This document shows, in pieces, positions 36,411 through 45,094 of a DNA stretch of 64,000 nucleotides. How positions within the stretch are numbered: the first letter of the stretch is position 1; every line of letters starts with the position of its first letter. This DNA is from Bradyrhizobium quebecense. Its GTDB lineage: Bacteria; Pseudomonadota; Alphaproteobacteria; Rhizobiales; Xanthobacteraceae. Location: positions 2,108,001-2,172,000 of the forward strand of contig NZ_CP088022.1 in assembly GCF_013373795.3 (NCBI RefSeq), given 5' to 3'. The position numbers and the translations under genes are program-made. Below the pieces are notes generated by a model. That model searched no databases and had not been told where the DNA came from. It saw nothing but the letters and a program-made list of their open reading frames with translations.

Positions 36411-36971
36411 ATGACCATGGTGAAAACGGTCCCGGCCTATTCCATGTTTGTCGAAGCTCCGGAGGCACTTTGCAGCCCGCTGCAGTGGTTTCGCGATCAG
36501 CACTTAGCTCCCAATGAGCACCTGTTTGATTGGGGCGCGGCCCTCCATTTCTCGAGCTTCGGCCAATTGCATCACAACTCTGATGGCAGCATCGACTCTG
36601 AGCGCTCACCGGTCGTCACAGTGCACATTCCGCAGGTGCGTCGAGGAGTATTGTGGACCGTCGGCGAAGTCCGCTTCTGCTCTGTGCCTTTAAGCCAATT
36701 TCCCGAACTTGAGCGCCTGCGTAGGTCCTTTCTGCGATGGTTTGAGAAATGCCCCTTAATCTACGATCATCATCCGGCGGGCGTGCACCAGTTTGACTAT
36801 TATCTTGAGGGATCAGCCCAGAATTGGGGTCCGATACGCGCCTTCCCAAGCGGCCTAGTTGCGCTGAAGAACGGCCAATACTTTATCTCTCGCCTTGAGA
36901 CGAACGGTTCGCTGGAAAAGCTCTGCAGGACACTCGCCCTTCGAGGTGTGGTTTGCACTGATCGAGATTAG
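36411..36971 (+). CDS. Hypothetical protein, unrecognised
   Basis: 186 residues with balanced composition, many aromatic residues and mixed codon use less GC-rich than its neighbours. Visible features are DWGAALHFSSFGQLHHNSDG, LERLRRSFLRWFEKCPLIYD and a C-terminal LCRTLALRGVVCTD. There is no signal peptide, membrane helix or known motif. It looks like a real accessory gene with no operon partner. A similar function to neighbours cannot be inferred. Confidence 0.5.
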   Translation: MTMVKTVPAYSMFVEAPEALCSPLQWFRDQHLAPNEHLFDWGAALHFSSFGQLHHNSDGSIDSERSPVVTVHIPQVRRGVLWTVGEVRFCSVPLSQFPELERLRRSFLRWFEKCPLIYDHHPAGVHQFDYYLEGSAQNWGPIRAFPSGLVALKNGQYFISRLETNGSLEKLCRTLALRGVVCTDRD

Positions 36972-37101
36972 CACCTTCACAGCCAATTTCCGCACATGGG
37001 CCCTTTGCTGACATAACACTTGGGCATCGTCGATGTCTGCTTTTGAGGGCAACTCGGACATCGCATCCCGCGCACGTGCGTACCGGATTCATGAGTACGC
37101 G

Positions 37102-37340
37102 CTAGATCAGTTCGACTGAATCCTGGCTTGCCGGACGATCTGCGGGCACGAACCTGCGGTCGATCACGGCGCGAACCGTGACGACAGGCACCGCCTTCGC
37201 CTTGACGCCCATCAGATTGTGCAGCCGAAATCCGCCCTCGATGCTGATCGCTTTGTAGGAGCCGATGATGTGCTCGACGGTGTCGCCGCGCCCGAACGGC
37301 AGCAGCAGCCTTTCATAGGACACATCCTTGCCGTCGGCGC
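37102..37340 (-). pseudogene. 3' fragment of a PAS-domain gene
   Basis: The minus strand encodes DGKDVSYERLLLPFGRGDTV and then IIGSYKAISIEGGFRLHNLM to the stop. This is the C-terminal part of the rhizobial PAS-domain protein whose usual core is 'YERLLLPFSD'. The expected preceding part is not upstream on this strand; it lies inverted on the plus strand at 37344-37460. Together with that piece it forms one broken gene. Confidence 0.65.
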
Positions 37341-37343
37341 ACC

Positions 37344-37460
37344 AACCGCTATCTCGATGATGCGATCGGCCCGGAGCGCTATGCCGGCGTCATCCTGTCC
37401 TATCGCGCCTGCCTGGCGCGCAAGCGGCCGACCTACACGGTTGCCGAGGTCACCGACGCG
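37344..37460 (+). pseudogene. Inverted middle segment of the PAS-domain gene
   Basis: The plus strand encodes NRYLDDAIGPERYAGVILSY and then RACLARKRPTYTVAEVTDA. In sequence order this belongs directly in front of DGKDVSYERLLLPF, which is on the opposite strand at the adjoining position. The homologous stretch of the neighbouring gene (RLLDDYLGPRLAPVVMPVYH, then ECIARRLPAYTITDIDD) confirms the register. Short inverted CGTCGG/CCGACG repeats lie at the two ends. Confidence 0.7.
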
Positions 37461-37923
37461 AGGCGACAAGATGCGTGACGGCGCCGCCGTCGGAGAACGG
37501 CAGCAGCAGCCGCTCATAGGCCACGACGTGACCGTAGATGTCGTCGATATCGGTGATGGTGTAGGCCGGCAGCCGCCGCGCGATGCATTCGTGGTAGACC
37601 GGCATCACGACCGGCGCGAGCCGCGGTCCGAGATAGTCGTCGAGCAGGCGTCCCTTGCCGCTGTGTCCGTAGGCGGTTGCCATCCGCGCGCCGTCGCTCT
37701 CGATCGTCAGTTGCGGCGGCTCGACTGCCGCGTCGACGGTGAAGAACACGGTGTCCGGCAGATCTTCCTCGATCCGCTCCGGCCGGAATTCATCGATCCG
37801 CGGGATGGTTTGGCCACGGGCATAAAGTCGCAGCCACGTGTTCAGAAAATCACGTTGCCGGATCGACTTGATGACCGAGGAATTGGCGCTCTCGAAATGC
37901 AAGGCTCTGACCGCCCTTAACAC
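37450..37923 (-). pseudogene. PAS-domain protein missing its C-terminus
   Basis: 157 residues: MLRAVRALHFESANSSVIKS, then RQRDFLNTWLRLYARGQTIP. It continues through a PAS-like core to GHVVAYERLLLPFSDGGAVT and breaks off at HLVASRR. Comparison with the neighbouring 3' fragment shows that about 40 residues are lacking after this point. The break coincides with the end of the inverted segment. A shortened PAS protein could still be expressed. These proteins occur in many copies in Bradyrhizobium genomes. Confidence 0.65.
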
Positions 37924-38220
37924 AATGGCGGGAGCTTCGGCGAGAGGCGGAAATATTCTATGAAAAGGAAAGACCGGAGCAAAACACCCTTAACGGCGGC
38001 TTTCCGAGGCGCAAAGCGCGCTCAGAGGCCATTCGACTAAGGATCAACCGGAACTGGTCGTGCGAATACTGCACTGCACAGCTTTCCACCTTGCGTAACC
38101 GCCACAGATGACGGCATATTCCGGCCCGGAGGCGACAGGCCCCCGGACGGTTTCCAAGGCGTACGGACAACCTGTCGGACACGAAAAAAGCTGGCCACGC
38201 GGGCGACGGGCTTCGCGGCG
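37924..38220. other. Leader region upstream of the liv operon, no gene seen
   Basis: About 300 bases without a supported gene. The region should hold the promoter of the ABC operon, but no convincing -35/-10 pair or operator stands out. Confidence 0.4.
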
Positions 38221-38241
38221 ATGGCGTATGGGGGAATCTAT

Positions 38242-38997
38242 TTGGCCGATGAGTTCATTCTCGAAACCAGCGGATTGACCAAGGAATTCGCGGGTTTCTT
38301 TGCCGTTCGCGACGTTGCGCTGAAGGTGCGTCGCGGCAGTATCCATGCGTTGATCGGGCCGAACGGCGCCGGCAAGACGACCTGTTTCAATCTGCTCACC
38401 AAATTCCTGAAGCCGACGGGCGGGCAGATTCGCTACAAGGGCCAGGACATCACCGCGATGCCGCCGGCCGACGTGGCGCGGCTCGGGCTGGTCCGTTCGT
38501 TCCAGATCTCGGCGGTATTTCCGCATATGACGGCGCTCGAAAACGTCCGCGTGGCGCTGCAGCGCCAGCACGGGTCGTCATTCGATTTCTGGCGGTCGAA
38601 GACCGTGCTCGACCGCTTCAATCCGCGCGCCCATGAACTGCTGAACGACGTCGGCTTGAGCGAATTCGCCAACACCCCGGCGGTCGAGATGCCGTACGGC
38701 CGCAAGCGCGCACTTGAAATTGCAACGACGCTCGCGCTCGACCCCGAGATGATGCTGCTCGACGAACCGATGGCCGGCATGGGCCACGAGGACATCGACA
38801 AGATCGCGGCGCTGATCAAGCGGATCTCCGCCAAATACACCATCCTGATGGTCGAACATAACCTGTCGGTGGTGGCCAACCTCTCCGACATCATCACCGT
38901 GCTGACGCGCGGGCAGGTGCTGGCGGAGGGCAACTACGCCGACCTCTCCAAGGACGAGCGCGTGAAGGAAGCCTATCTGGGAGCGGGTCATGGCTGA
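38242..38997 (+). CDS. livG: Branched-chain amino acid-type ABC transporter ATPase, LivG-like
   Basis: 251 residues from TTG 38242, which has GGGGGAA about five bases upstream; the in-frame ATG 38221 lacks a ribosome site. Walker A GPNGAGKTT, the long LivG-specific insertion around RQHGSSFDFWRSKTVLDRF, a signature region PYGRKRALEIATTLALDPEM and Walker B MMLLDEPMAGM are all present. The signature begins YGRKR rather than LSGGQ, as is normal for LivG. It overlaps the next ATPase gene by eight bases, showing translational coupling. Confidence 0.9.
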   Translation: MADEFILETSGLTKEFAGFFAVRDVALKVRRGSIHALIGPNGAGKTTCFNLLTKFLKPTGGQIRYKGQDITAMPPADVARLGLVRSFQISAVFPHMTALENVRVALQRQHGSSFDFWRSKTVLDRFNPRAHELLNDVGLSEFANTPAVEMPYGRKRALEIATTLALDPEMMLLDEPMAGMGHEDIDKIAALIKRISAKYTILMVEHNLSVVANLSDIITVLTRGQVLAEGNYADLSKDERVKEAYLGAGHG

Positions 38998-39733
38998 GGC
39001 AAAACTGGCGGAGAGGCCCGTGGCTGCGGCCGGCGCCGAGGTGCTGACGGTCAACGATCTGCAGGCCTGGTACGGCGAATCCCACATTCTTCACGGGATC
39101 AATTTCAACGTGAAGGCCGGCGAGGTGGTGACGCTGCTCGGCCGCAACGGCGCCGGCAAGACCACGACGCTGAAGTCGATCATGGGCGTCATCGGCAAGC
39201 GCACCGGCTCGATCCGTTTCGACAACAAGGAGATCATCCGCACCACCTCCGACCGCATCGCGCGGCTCGGCATCGCATTCTGCCCCGAGGAGCGCGGCAT
39301 TTTCGCCAGCCTCGACGTGCGCGAGAATTTGCTGCTGCCGCCGGTGGTGCGCCCGGGCGGCCTGCCGCTCGACCAGATCTTCACGCTGTTTCCCAACCTG
39401 AAGGAGCGGCTCAACAGCCAGGGCACCAAGCTCTCGGGCGGCGAGCAGCAGATGCTGGCGATTGCGCGCATCCTGCGCACCGGCGCGCGCTTCCTGATGC
39501 TTGACGAGCCGACCGAAGGGTTGGCGCCGGTCATCATTCAGCAGATCGGGCACACCATTGCGCGCCTGAAGTCGGAGGGATTCACCATCCTGCTGGTCGA
39601 ACAGAATTTCCGCTTCGCCTCGACCGTTGCCGACCGCTACTACATCGTCGAGCACGGCAAGGTGATCGACGGCTTCGCCAATTCGGAGCTGTCGGCCAAC
39701 ATGGACAAGCTGCATACCTATCTCGGCGTTTGA
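38990..39733 (+). CDS. livF: Branched-chain amino acid-type ABC transporter ATPase, LivF-like
   Basis: 247 residues with Walker A GRNGAGKTT, Q-loop region, the ABC signature LSGGEQQMLAIARIL, Walker B FLMLDEPTEGL and the switch-histidine region ILLVEQNFRF. The LivF-type pairing with LivG makes the heterodimeric motor of a high-affinity importer. The start lies inside the end of livG. The binding-protein gene follows after 42 bases. Confidence 0.9.
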   Translation: MAEAKLAERPVAAAGAEVLTVNDLQAWYGESHILHGINFNVKAGEVVTLLGRNGAGKTTTLKSIMGVIGKRTGSIRFDNKEIIRTTSDRIARLGIAFCPEERGIFASLDVRENLLLPPVVRPGGLPLDQIFTLFPNLKERLNSQGTKLSGGEQQMLAIARILRTGARFLMLDEPTEGLAPVIIQQIGHTIARLKSEGFTILLVEQNFRFASTVADRYYIVEHGKVIDGFANSELSANMDKLHTYLGV

Positions 39734-39775
39734 AGTCGCCGGAGCCAGAAAATTTAAGAACTGAGGGAATACGCC

Positions 39776-40996
39776 ATGAGGAATACGATTTCAGCGCTTC
39801 TGCTCGGCACGGCGATGGTGCTCTCCGTCGCGGGCGTCGCCTCCGCTGACGACAAGACAGTCAAGATCGGCGTGTTGTCGGATCAGTCCGGCCTCTATGC
39901 CGACCTCGCCGGTCCCGGCTCGACGCTGGCGGCGCAAATGGCGATCGAGGACTCCGGCCTCAAGGCCAAGGGCTGGACCATCGACCTGATCTCCGGCGAT
40001 CACCAGAACAAGCCCGATATCGGTACCACCATCGCGCGCCAGTGGTTCGACGTCGACAAGGTCGACACCATCGTCGACGTGCCGAATTCCGGCGTCGCGC
40101 TCGCGGTCAACAACGTCGTGAAGGAGAAGAACGGCGTCTACATCAATTCGGGCGCTGCGACTTCGGACCTCTCCAACGCGCAGTGCACGCCGAACACGGT
40201 GCACTGGACCTACGACACCTACATGCTGGCGCATGCCACCGGCCAGGCGCTGGTGAAGGCGGGCGGGGACACCTGGTTCTTCCTGACCGCGGACTACGCG
40301 TTCGGTGCGGCGCTGGAGCGCGACACCACCGCCGTCATCACCGCCAATGGCGGCAAGGTGGTCGGCGGCGTCAAGCACCCGCTCAACACCGCTGACTTCT
40401 CCTCGTTCCTGCTGCAGGCGCAGGCCTCCAAGGCCAAGATCATCGGTCTCGCCAATGCCGGCGGCGACACCACCAACTCGATCAAGCAGGCTGCCGAGTT
40501 CGGCATCGTCAAGGGCGGCCAGAAGCTCGCCGCGCTGCTGCTGTTCCTCACCGACGTCAAGGCGATCGGGCTCGAGACCGCGCAGGGCCTCAACTTCACC
40601 GAGACGTTCTACTGGGACCTCAACGACAAGACCCGTGCGTTCTCGAAGCGCTTCTCGGAGAAGATGAAGAGCGGCGCTCCCCCGACCATGGTGCAGGCCG
40701 GCGTCTATGCGGGCCTGCTGCATTACTTCAAGGCGCTGGAAGCGCTCGGCGGCAATCCGCATGACGGCGCCAAGGTGGTCGCGAAGATGAAGACCATCCC
40801 GACCGACGATCCGCTGTTCGGCAAGGGCGAGGTCGAGGCCAACGGCCGCGTCACCCACGACGCCTATCTATTCGAAGTGAAGAAGCCCTCGGAGTCCAAG
40901 GGTCCGTGGGACTTCTACAAGCTGGTCGGCACCGTGCCGGGCAACCAGGCCTTCACGCCGCTCGACAAGAGCACCTGTGCGCTTCTGAAGAAGTGA
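39776..40996 (+). CDS. ABC transporter substrate-binding protein, Liv/urea type
   Basis: 406 residues. Signal peptide MRNTISALLLGTAMVLSVAG, then TVKIGVLSDQSGLYADLAGP and the aromatic/serine ligand shell typical of type I binding proteins (SGDHQNKPDIGTTIARQW; SGVALAVNNVVKEKNGVYIN). It is embedded in a complete importer operon. It is closely similar to the orphan protein encoded at 61487-62713, sharing long identical blocks such as GGDTWFFLTADYAFG and LNTADFSSFLLQAQASKAKI. The ligand is not identifiable from sequence. Confidence 0.9.
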   Translation: MRNTISALLLGTAMVLSVAGVASADDKTVKIGVLSDQSGLYADLAGPGSTLAAQMAIEDSGLKAKGWTIDLISGDHQNKPDIGTTIARQWFDVDKVDTIVDVPNSGVALAVNNVVKEKNGVYINSGAATSDLSNAQCTPNTVHWTYDTYMLAHATGQALVKAGGDTWFFLTADYAFGAALERDTTAVITANGGKVVGGVKHPLNTADFSSFLLQAQASKAKIIGLANAGGDTTNSIKQAAEFGIVKGGQKLAALLLFLTDVKAIGLETAQGLNFTETFYWDLNDKTRAFSKRFSEKMKSGAPPTMVQAGVYAGLLHYFKALEALGGNPHDGAKVVAKMKTIPTDDPLFGKGEVEANGRVTHDAYLFEVKKPSESKGPWDFYKLVGTVPGNQAFTPLDKSTCALLKK

Positions 40997-41003
40997 CGAT
41001 CAT

Positions 41004-41033
41004 GCCCGCCGGCCATGGGCGTGGCCGGCGGGC
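41004..41033. terminator. Strong hairpin between binding-protein and permease genes
   Basis: An 11-bp perfect stem, GCCCGCCGGCC and GGCCGGCGGGC, with an 8-base loop lies just after the binding-protein stop codon. There is no U-tract. Such hairpins inside binding-protein-dependent operons commonly stabilise the upstream mRNA and lower expression of the permeases. Confidence 0.6.
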
Positions 41034-41060
41034 TTCATCTATCTAGCGAAAGCTCATTCG

Positions 41061-41924
41061 ATGCAGGCTCTCTACGCACAGCTTCTGGTGGGACTGATCA
41101 ACGGCTCGTTCTACGCGCTGCTCAGTCTGGGGCTCGCCGTCATCTTCGGCATGCTCAACATCATCAATTTCGCGCATGGCGCACTCTACATGATGGGCGC
41201 CTTCGTGGCGTATTTCCTGCTCAATCTGGGCGGCATCAACTACTGGTGGGCGCTGCTCATCGTCCCTGTCATCGTCGGCATCTTCGGCATGATCCTCGAG
41301 CGGACCATGCTGCAATGGCTCGCCGGGCTCGATCACCTCTACGGACTGCTGCTGACGTTCGGCATCGCGCTGATCGTGCAGGGCGTGTTCCAGAACTATT
41401 TCGGCTCCTCCGGCCTGCCTTACTCGATCCCGGATCAGCTCAAGGGCGGCGTCAATCTCGGCTTCATGTTCCTGCCCGTCTATCGCGGCTGGGTCGTGAT
41501 CTTCTCGCTGGTGGTGTGTCTTGCCACCTGGTTCCTGATCGAGAAGACGCAGCTCGGCGCCTATCTGCGCGCCGCCACCGAGAACCCGACGCTGGTGCGG
41601 GCTTTCGGCATCAACGTGCCGCGCATGATCACGCTGACCTACGGGCTCGGCGTCGGTCTCGCCGCGCTCGCCGGCGTGCTGTCGGCGCCGATCAACCAGG
41701 TCCGCCCGCTGATGGGCGCCGATCTCATCATCGTGGTGTTCGCGGTGGTCGTGATCGGCGGCATGGGTTCGATCATGGGCTCGATCATCACCGGCTTCGC
41801 GCTCGGCGTGATCGAGGGACTGACCAAGTATTTTTATCCCGAGGCCTCCAACACCGTGGTGTTTGTCCTGATGGTGGTGGTGTTGCTGGTGAAGCCAACG
41901 GGACTGACGGGACGGGCGGCCTGA
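41061..41924 (+). CDS. livH: ABC permease, LivH-like
   Basis: 287 residues, about eight membrane helices. The N-terminus LLVGLINGSFYALLSLGLAV, then FGMLNIINFAHGALYMMGAF, is the canonical LivH start, and GRTVIGGMGSIMGSIITGFA-like C-terminal sequence is present as VVVIGGMGSIMGSIITGFAL. It pairs with LivM encoded directly downstream, one base after its stop. Confidence 0.9.
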   Translation: MQALYAQLLVGLINGSFYALLSLGLAVIFGMLNIINFAHGALYMMGAFVAYFLLNLGGINYWWALLIVPVIVGIFGMILERTMLQWLAGLDHLYGLLLTFGIALIVQGVFQNYFGSSGLPYSIPDQLKGGVNLGFMFLPVYRGWVVIFSLVVCLATWFLIEKTQLGAYLRAATENPTLVRAFGINVPRMITLTYGLGVGLAALAGVLSAPINQVRPLMGADLIIVVFAVVVIGGMGSIMGSIITGFALGVIEGLTKYFYPEASNTVVFVLMVVVLLVKPTGLTGRAA

Positions 41925-41925
41925 T

Positions 41926-42894
41926 ATGTCAGCATTGACCGACGATACACTTCCGATGACGCCGCGCGCGATGCGCGACGAGATGATCGTGTTCGCCGTG
42001 ATGGCGGCGCTGCTCGCAGTGGTGCCGTTCACGGGGATCTATCCCTTCTTCGTGATGCAGGCGCTGTGCTTTGCGCTGCTCGCCTGCGCCTTCAACCTGT
42101 TGATCGGCTATGGCGGCCTGCTGTCGTTCGGCCACGCCATGTTCCTCGGCACCGCCGGCTACGTTTCGGCGCATGCGCTGAAGGTGTGGGGGCTGCCGCC
42201 GGAGCTCGGCATCGTGGCCGGTACCGCCGCGGCGGCCTTGCTCGGCCTCGTCACCGGCTTCATCTCGATCCGCCGCCAGGGCATCTACTTCTCGATGATC
42301 ACGCTGGCGCTGTCTCAGCTGCTCTATTTCATCTATCTGCAGGCGCCGTTCACCCATGGTGAAGACGGCATCCAGGGCATCCCGCAGGGGCACCTGTTCG
42401 GGATCTTCGACCTGTCGAAGCCGACGGTGCTCTACTACGTCGTGCTGGTCGGATTCCTTGCCGGCTTCCTGCTGATCTACCGCACCATCAACTCGCCGTT
42501 CGGGGAGGTGCTGAAGTCGATCCGCGAGAACGAGCCGCGCGCGATCTCGCTCGGTTACAAGACCGACCAGTACAAGATGCTGGCCTACATCCTGTCGGGC
42601 ACGCTGGCGGGCTTTGCCGGCTCGCTGAAGGTGTTCGTGGCGCAGAACGCCTCGCTCACCGACGTGCACTGGTCGATGTCCGGCGAAATCGTGCTGATGA
42701 CGCTGGTCGGCGGTCTAGGTACCATCTTCGGCCCGGTGGTCGGCGCGTTCGTGATCATCGCCATGCAGCAATATCTCGCCGGTTTCGGCCAGTGGGTGAC
42801 GGTGATCCAGGGCGTGATCTTCGTGGCCTGCGTGCTGCTGTTCCGGCGCGGCCTGGTCGGCGAGCTGGCCCACCTGCTGCGGCGATCGCTGTAG
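41926..42894 (+). CDS. livM: ABC permease, LivM-like
   Basis: 322 residues with about nine hydrophobic segments. CAFNLLIGYGGLLSFGHAMF and FISIRRQGIYFSMITLALSQ, with SIRENEPRAISLGYKT and LMTLVGGLGTIFGPVVGAFV, are standard LivM landmarks. It begins one base after livH. The gene closes the five-gene importer operon; an intergenic stretch with a Pho box follows. Confidence 0.9.
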   Translation: MSALTDDTLPMTPRAMRDEMIVFAVMAALLAVVPFTGIYPFFVMQALCFALLACAFNLLIGYGGLLSFGHAMFLGTAGYVSAHALKVWGLPPELGIVAGTAAAALLGLVTGFISIRRQGIYFSMITLALSQLLYFIYLQAPFTHGEDGIQGIPQGHLFGIFDLSKPTVLYYVVLVGFLAGFLLIYRTINSPFGEVLKSIRENEPRAISLGYKTDQYKMLAYILSGTLAGFAGSLKVFVAQNASLTDVHWSMSGEIVLMTLVGGLGTIFGPVVGAFVIIAMQQYLAGFGQWVTVIQGVIFVACVLLFRRGLVGELAHLLRRSL

Positions 42895-42982
42895 GGCAGG
42901 GCACGCGATTTGCTGCCGACTTAGCGGTGGACGACCGCCGGTTCGGGCGGTCGGTCCGGGTATTTTCCCCGCCAGATGCTCT

Positions 42983-43000
42983 ATGACAGTTCTGTGACAG
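42983..43000. promoter_or_regulatory. Pho box upstream of DUF47-pit
   Basis: ATGACAG-TTCT-GTGACAG is two 7-base direct repeats at 11-base spacing, the reverse complement of the PhoB consensus CTGTCAT-N4-CTGTCAT with one mismatch. It lies 39 bases before the DUF47 start codon. In Sinorhizobium meliloti the homologous orfA-pit operon is repressed by PhoB when phosphate is scarce; the same is inferred here. Confidence 0.7.
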
Positions 43001-43038
43001 TCGCTAAAAGGGCTGTCCCGGAACGATGGAACTGAGAC

Positions 43039-43683
43039 ATGCTGCGCTGGTTTCGCGCCTTTCTGCCCAAGGAAGAGCGATTTTTCGACCTGTTCGCCCG
43101 CCACGCCCAGACCTCTGTGCAGTGCTCGCTGGCGCTGCAGGACATGCTGAAGGGCGGCGAGGAGACTCCGGTCTTCTGCCAGCGCGTCAACCAGTTCGAG
43201 AACGACGCCGATAGCGTCACTCGCGAGGTCCTGACCGCGGTTCGCCGTACCTTCATCACCCCGTTCGACCGCGGCGACATCAAGAACCTGATCACCGCGA
43301 TGGATGACGCGGTCGACCAGATGCAGTCGACCGCAAAGGCGGTGATGCTGTTCGAGGTGCGGGAGTTCGAGCCGCCGATGCGCGAGATCGGCACCCTGAT
43401 CGTCGAATCCGCCAATCTGGTCGTCCGCGCGCTGCCTCTGTTGCAGGCGATCGGCCAGAACGTCTCGATGCTGACCCAAATCACCGAGGAGCTGACCAAG
43501 CTCGAGGGCCGGGTCGACGATCTCCATGATATCGGGCTCAAGGAATTGTTCTTGAAGCACCGCAACGCCAACGCGATGGACTTCATCGTCGGCGCGGAAA
43601 TCTACGATCACCTCGAGAAGGTGGCCGACCGCTTCGACGACGTCGCCAACGAGATCAACTCGATCGTGATTGAACAGGTTTAG
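43039..43683 (+). CDS. DUF47/PhoU-like protein, Pit-associated
   Basis: 214 residues, all helical, with PhoU-like heptad segments: FDLFARHAQTSVQCSLALQD, NQFENDADSVTREVLTAVRR and FDRGDIKNLITAMDDAVDQM. The E/D-x-D clusters may bind metal, as in PhoU. It lies 14 bases before pit and matches the 'orfA' partner of the Sinorhizobium orfA-pit operon. It probably regulates the low-affinity phosphate transporter. Confidence 0.88.
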   Translation: MLRWFRAFLPKEERFFDLFARHAQTSVQCSLALQDMLKGGEETPVFCQRVNQFENDADSVTREVLTAVRRTFITPFDRGDIKNLITAMDDAVDQMQSTAKAVMLFEVREFEPPMREIGTLIVESANLVVRALPLLQAIGQNVSMLTQITEELTKLEGRVDDLHDIGLKELFLKHRNANAMDFIVGAEIYDHLEKVADRFDDVANEINSIVIEQV

Positions 43684-43697
43684 GGCAGGGACATCAC

Positions 43698-44702
43698 GTG
43701 GACGCCACGCTGGGTCTTCCGGTCCTGACCATCCTGATCGCGGTCGCGCTGCTGTTCGATTTCCTGAACGGCCTGCACGATGCCGCGAACTCGATCGCGA
43801 CCATCGTCTCGACCCGCGTGCTGCGGCCGCAATATGCGGTGTTCTGGGCGGCGTTCTTCAACTTTGTCGCCTTCGCGGTGTTCGGCCTGCACGTCGCCAA
43901 CACGATCGGCACCGGGATCATCGATCCTTCGGTGGTGGACGCGACCGTGATCTTCGCCGCGCTGGTCGGCGCGATCGCCTGGAATGTGATCACCTGGGCG
44001 CTCGGCATTCCCTCGTCGAGCTCGCACGCGCTGATCGGCGGCCTGGTCGGCGCCGGCATGGCCAAGGCAGGCATCTCGGCGGCGGTGTGGAGCGGGCTCA
44101 CCAAGACCTTGCTCGCCATCGTGCTGTCGCCGCTGGTCGGCTTCCTGCTGGCGCTGGTGCTGGTTGCGATCGTGTCCTGGCTCTCGGTGCGCTCGACGCC
44201 GTTCGCGGTCGATCGCGCCTTCCGCATCCTGCAGTTCGCCTCGGCGTCGCTCTATTCGCTCGGCCATGGCGGCAATGACGCGCAGAAGACCATGGGCATC
44301 ATCGCCGTGCTGCTCTACTCGCAGGGCCATCTCGGCGACAAGTTCGAGATTCCGTTCTGGGTCGTGCTGGCCTGCCAGAGCGCGATGGCGCTGGGCACCC
44401 TGATGGGCGGCTGGCGCATCGTGCGCACCATGGGGCTGCGGATCACCAAGCTGACGCCGATGCAGGGCTTCTGCGCCGAGACCGGCGGCGCCGCGACCCT
44501 GTTCATCGCGACCTATCTCGGGGTTCCCGTATCGACCACCCACACCATCACGGGCGCCATCGTCGGCGTCGGCGCCGCGCGCCGGCTGTCCGCCGTGCGC
44601 TGGAACGTGGCAAGCTCGATTGTCTACGCCTGGGTGATCACGATCCCGGCCTCGGCTGCGGTTGCAGCCGCGACCTATTGGGCGGTGCAGGCTCTGAAGT
44701 AG
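43698..44702 (+). CDS. pit: Inorganic phosphate transporter, PiT family
   Basis: 334 residues from GTG 43698. The two family signature repeats are clear: FDFLNGLHDAANSIATIVST in the first half and SLGHGGNDAQKTMGII in the second, together with SSSHALIGGLVGAGMAK and STTHTITGAIVGVGAARRL. It is expected to import metal-phosphate coupled to protons. Co-transcribed with the DUF47 gene behind a Pho box; a family B repeat begins at its stop codon. Confidence 0.92.
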   Translation: MDATLGLPVLTILIAVALLFDFLNGLHDAANSIATIVSTRVLRPQYAVFWAAFFNFVAFAVFGLHVANTIGTGIIDPSVVDATVIFAALVGAIAWNVITWALGIPSSSSHALIGGLVGAGMAKAGISAAVWSGLTKTLLAIVLSPLVGFLLALVLVAIVSWLSVRSTPFAVDRAFRILQFASASLYSLGHGGNDAQKTMGIIAVLLYSQGHLGDKFEIPFWVVLACQSAMALGTLMGGWRIVRTMGLRITKLTPMQGFCAETGGAATLFIATYLGVPVSTTHTITGAIVGVGAARRLSAVRWNVASSIVYAWVITIPASAAVAAATYWAVQALK

Positions 44703-44748
44703 CGTTTTCGAGCGAAGTGGAAGCCGGTTCGCGTCAAGAAAACGCGTC
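44702..44748. repeat. Intergenic palindromic repeat, family B, copy 2
   Basis: GCGTTTTCGAGCGAAGTGGA to AAGAAAACGCGTC, starting with the last base of the pit stop codon. The other copy, inverted, is at 4461-4509. It lies between the convergent pit and sugE genes and could act as a bidirectional terminator. Confidence 0.7.
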
Positions 44749-44760
44749 CAAAACAAGCAA

Positions 44761-45075
44761 TCAACCGACCAGCTTCAGCCCGACGATGCCGGACACGATC
44801 AGCCCGATGCTGGCAAGCCGCATCGCGGTCGCGGGTTCGCCGAGCAGGATGATGCCGAGCGCCGCGGTGCCGACCGCGCCGATCCCGGTCCAGACCGCAT
44901 AGGCGGTTCCAATCGGCAGCGTCTTCAGCGCGATGCCGAGCAGGATCACGCTGCCGGCCATCGCCGCGAGCGTCAGTACCGATGGCACCAGCCGCGAAAA
45001 GCCCTCGGTATATTTCAGCCCGATCGCCCAGCCGATCTCGAGCAGGCCTGCGGTGAACAGAATGGCCCAAGCCAT
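44761..45075 (-). CDS. sugE: Guanidinium exporter of the SMR family (SugE/Gdx)
   Basis: 104 residues, four helices. [20 protein letters not shown] carries the essential membrane Glu13, followed by [20 protein letters not shown] and [20 protein letters not shown], matching the SugE/Gdx branch rather than EmrE. The gene is preceded by a guanidine-II riboswitch and a GGAGGG ribosome site seven bases before ATG, which supports guanidinium as substrate. Convergent with pit, divergent from prfC. Confidence 0.92.
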   Translation of the reverse strand: MAWAILFTAGLLEIGWAIGLKYTEGFSRLVPSVLTLAAMAGSVILLGIALKTLPIGTAYAVWTGIGAVGTAALGIILLGEPATAMRLASIGLIVSGIVGLKLVG

Positions 45076-45094
45076 AACGAACCCTCCGGATAAG

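Noticed and set aside
37219..37920. 233-codon plus-strand frame across the PAS region
   Set aside because: Antisense of the PAS fragments; the composition is His/Arg-rich and no family features appear.
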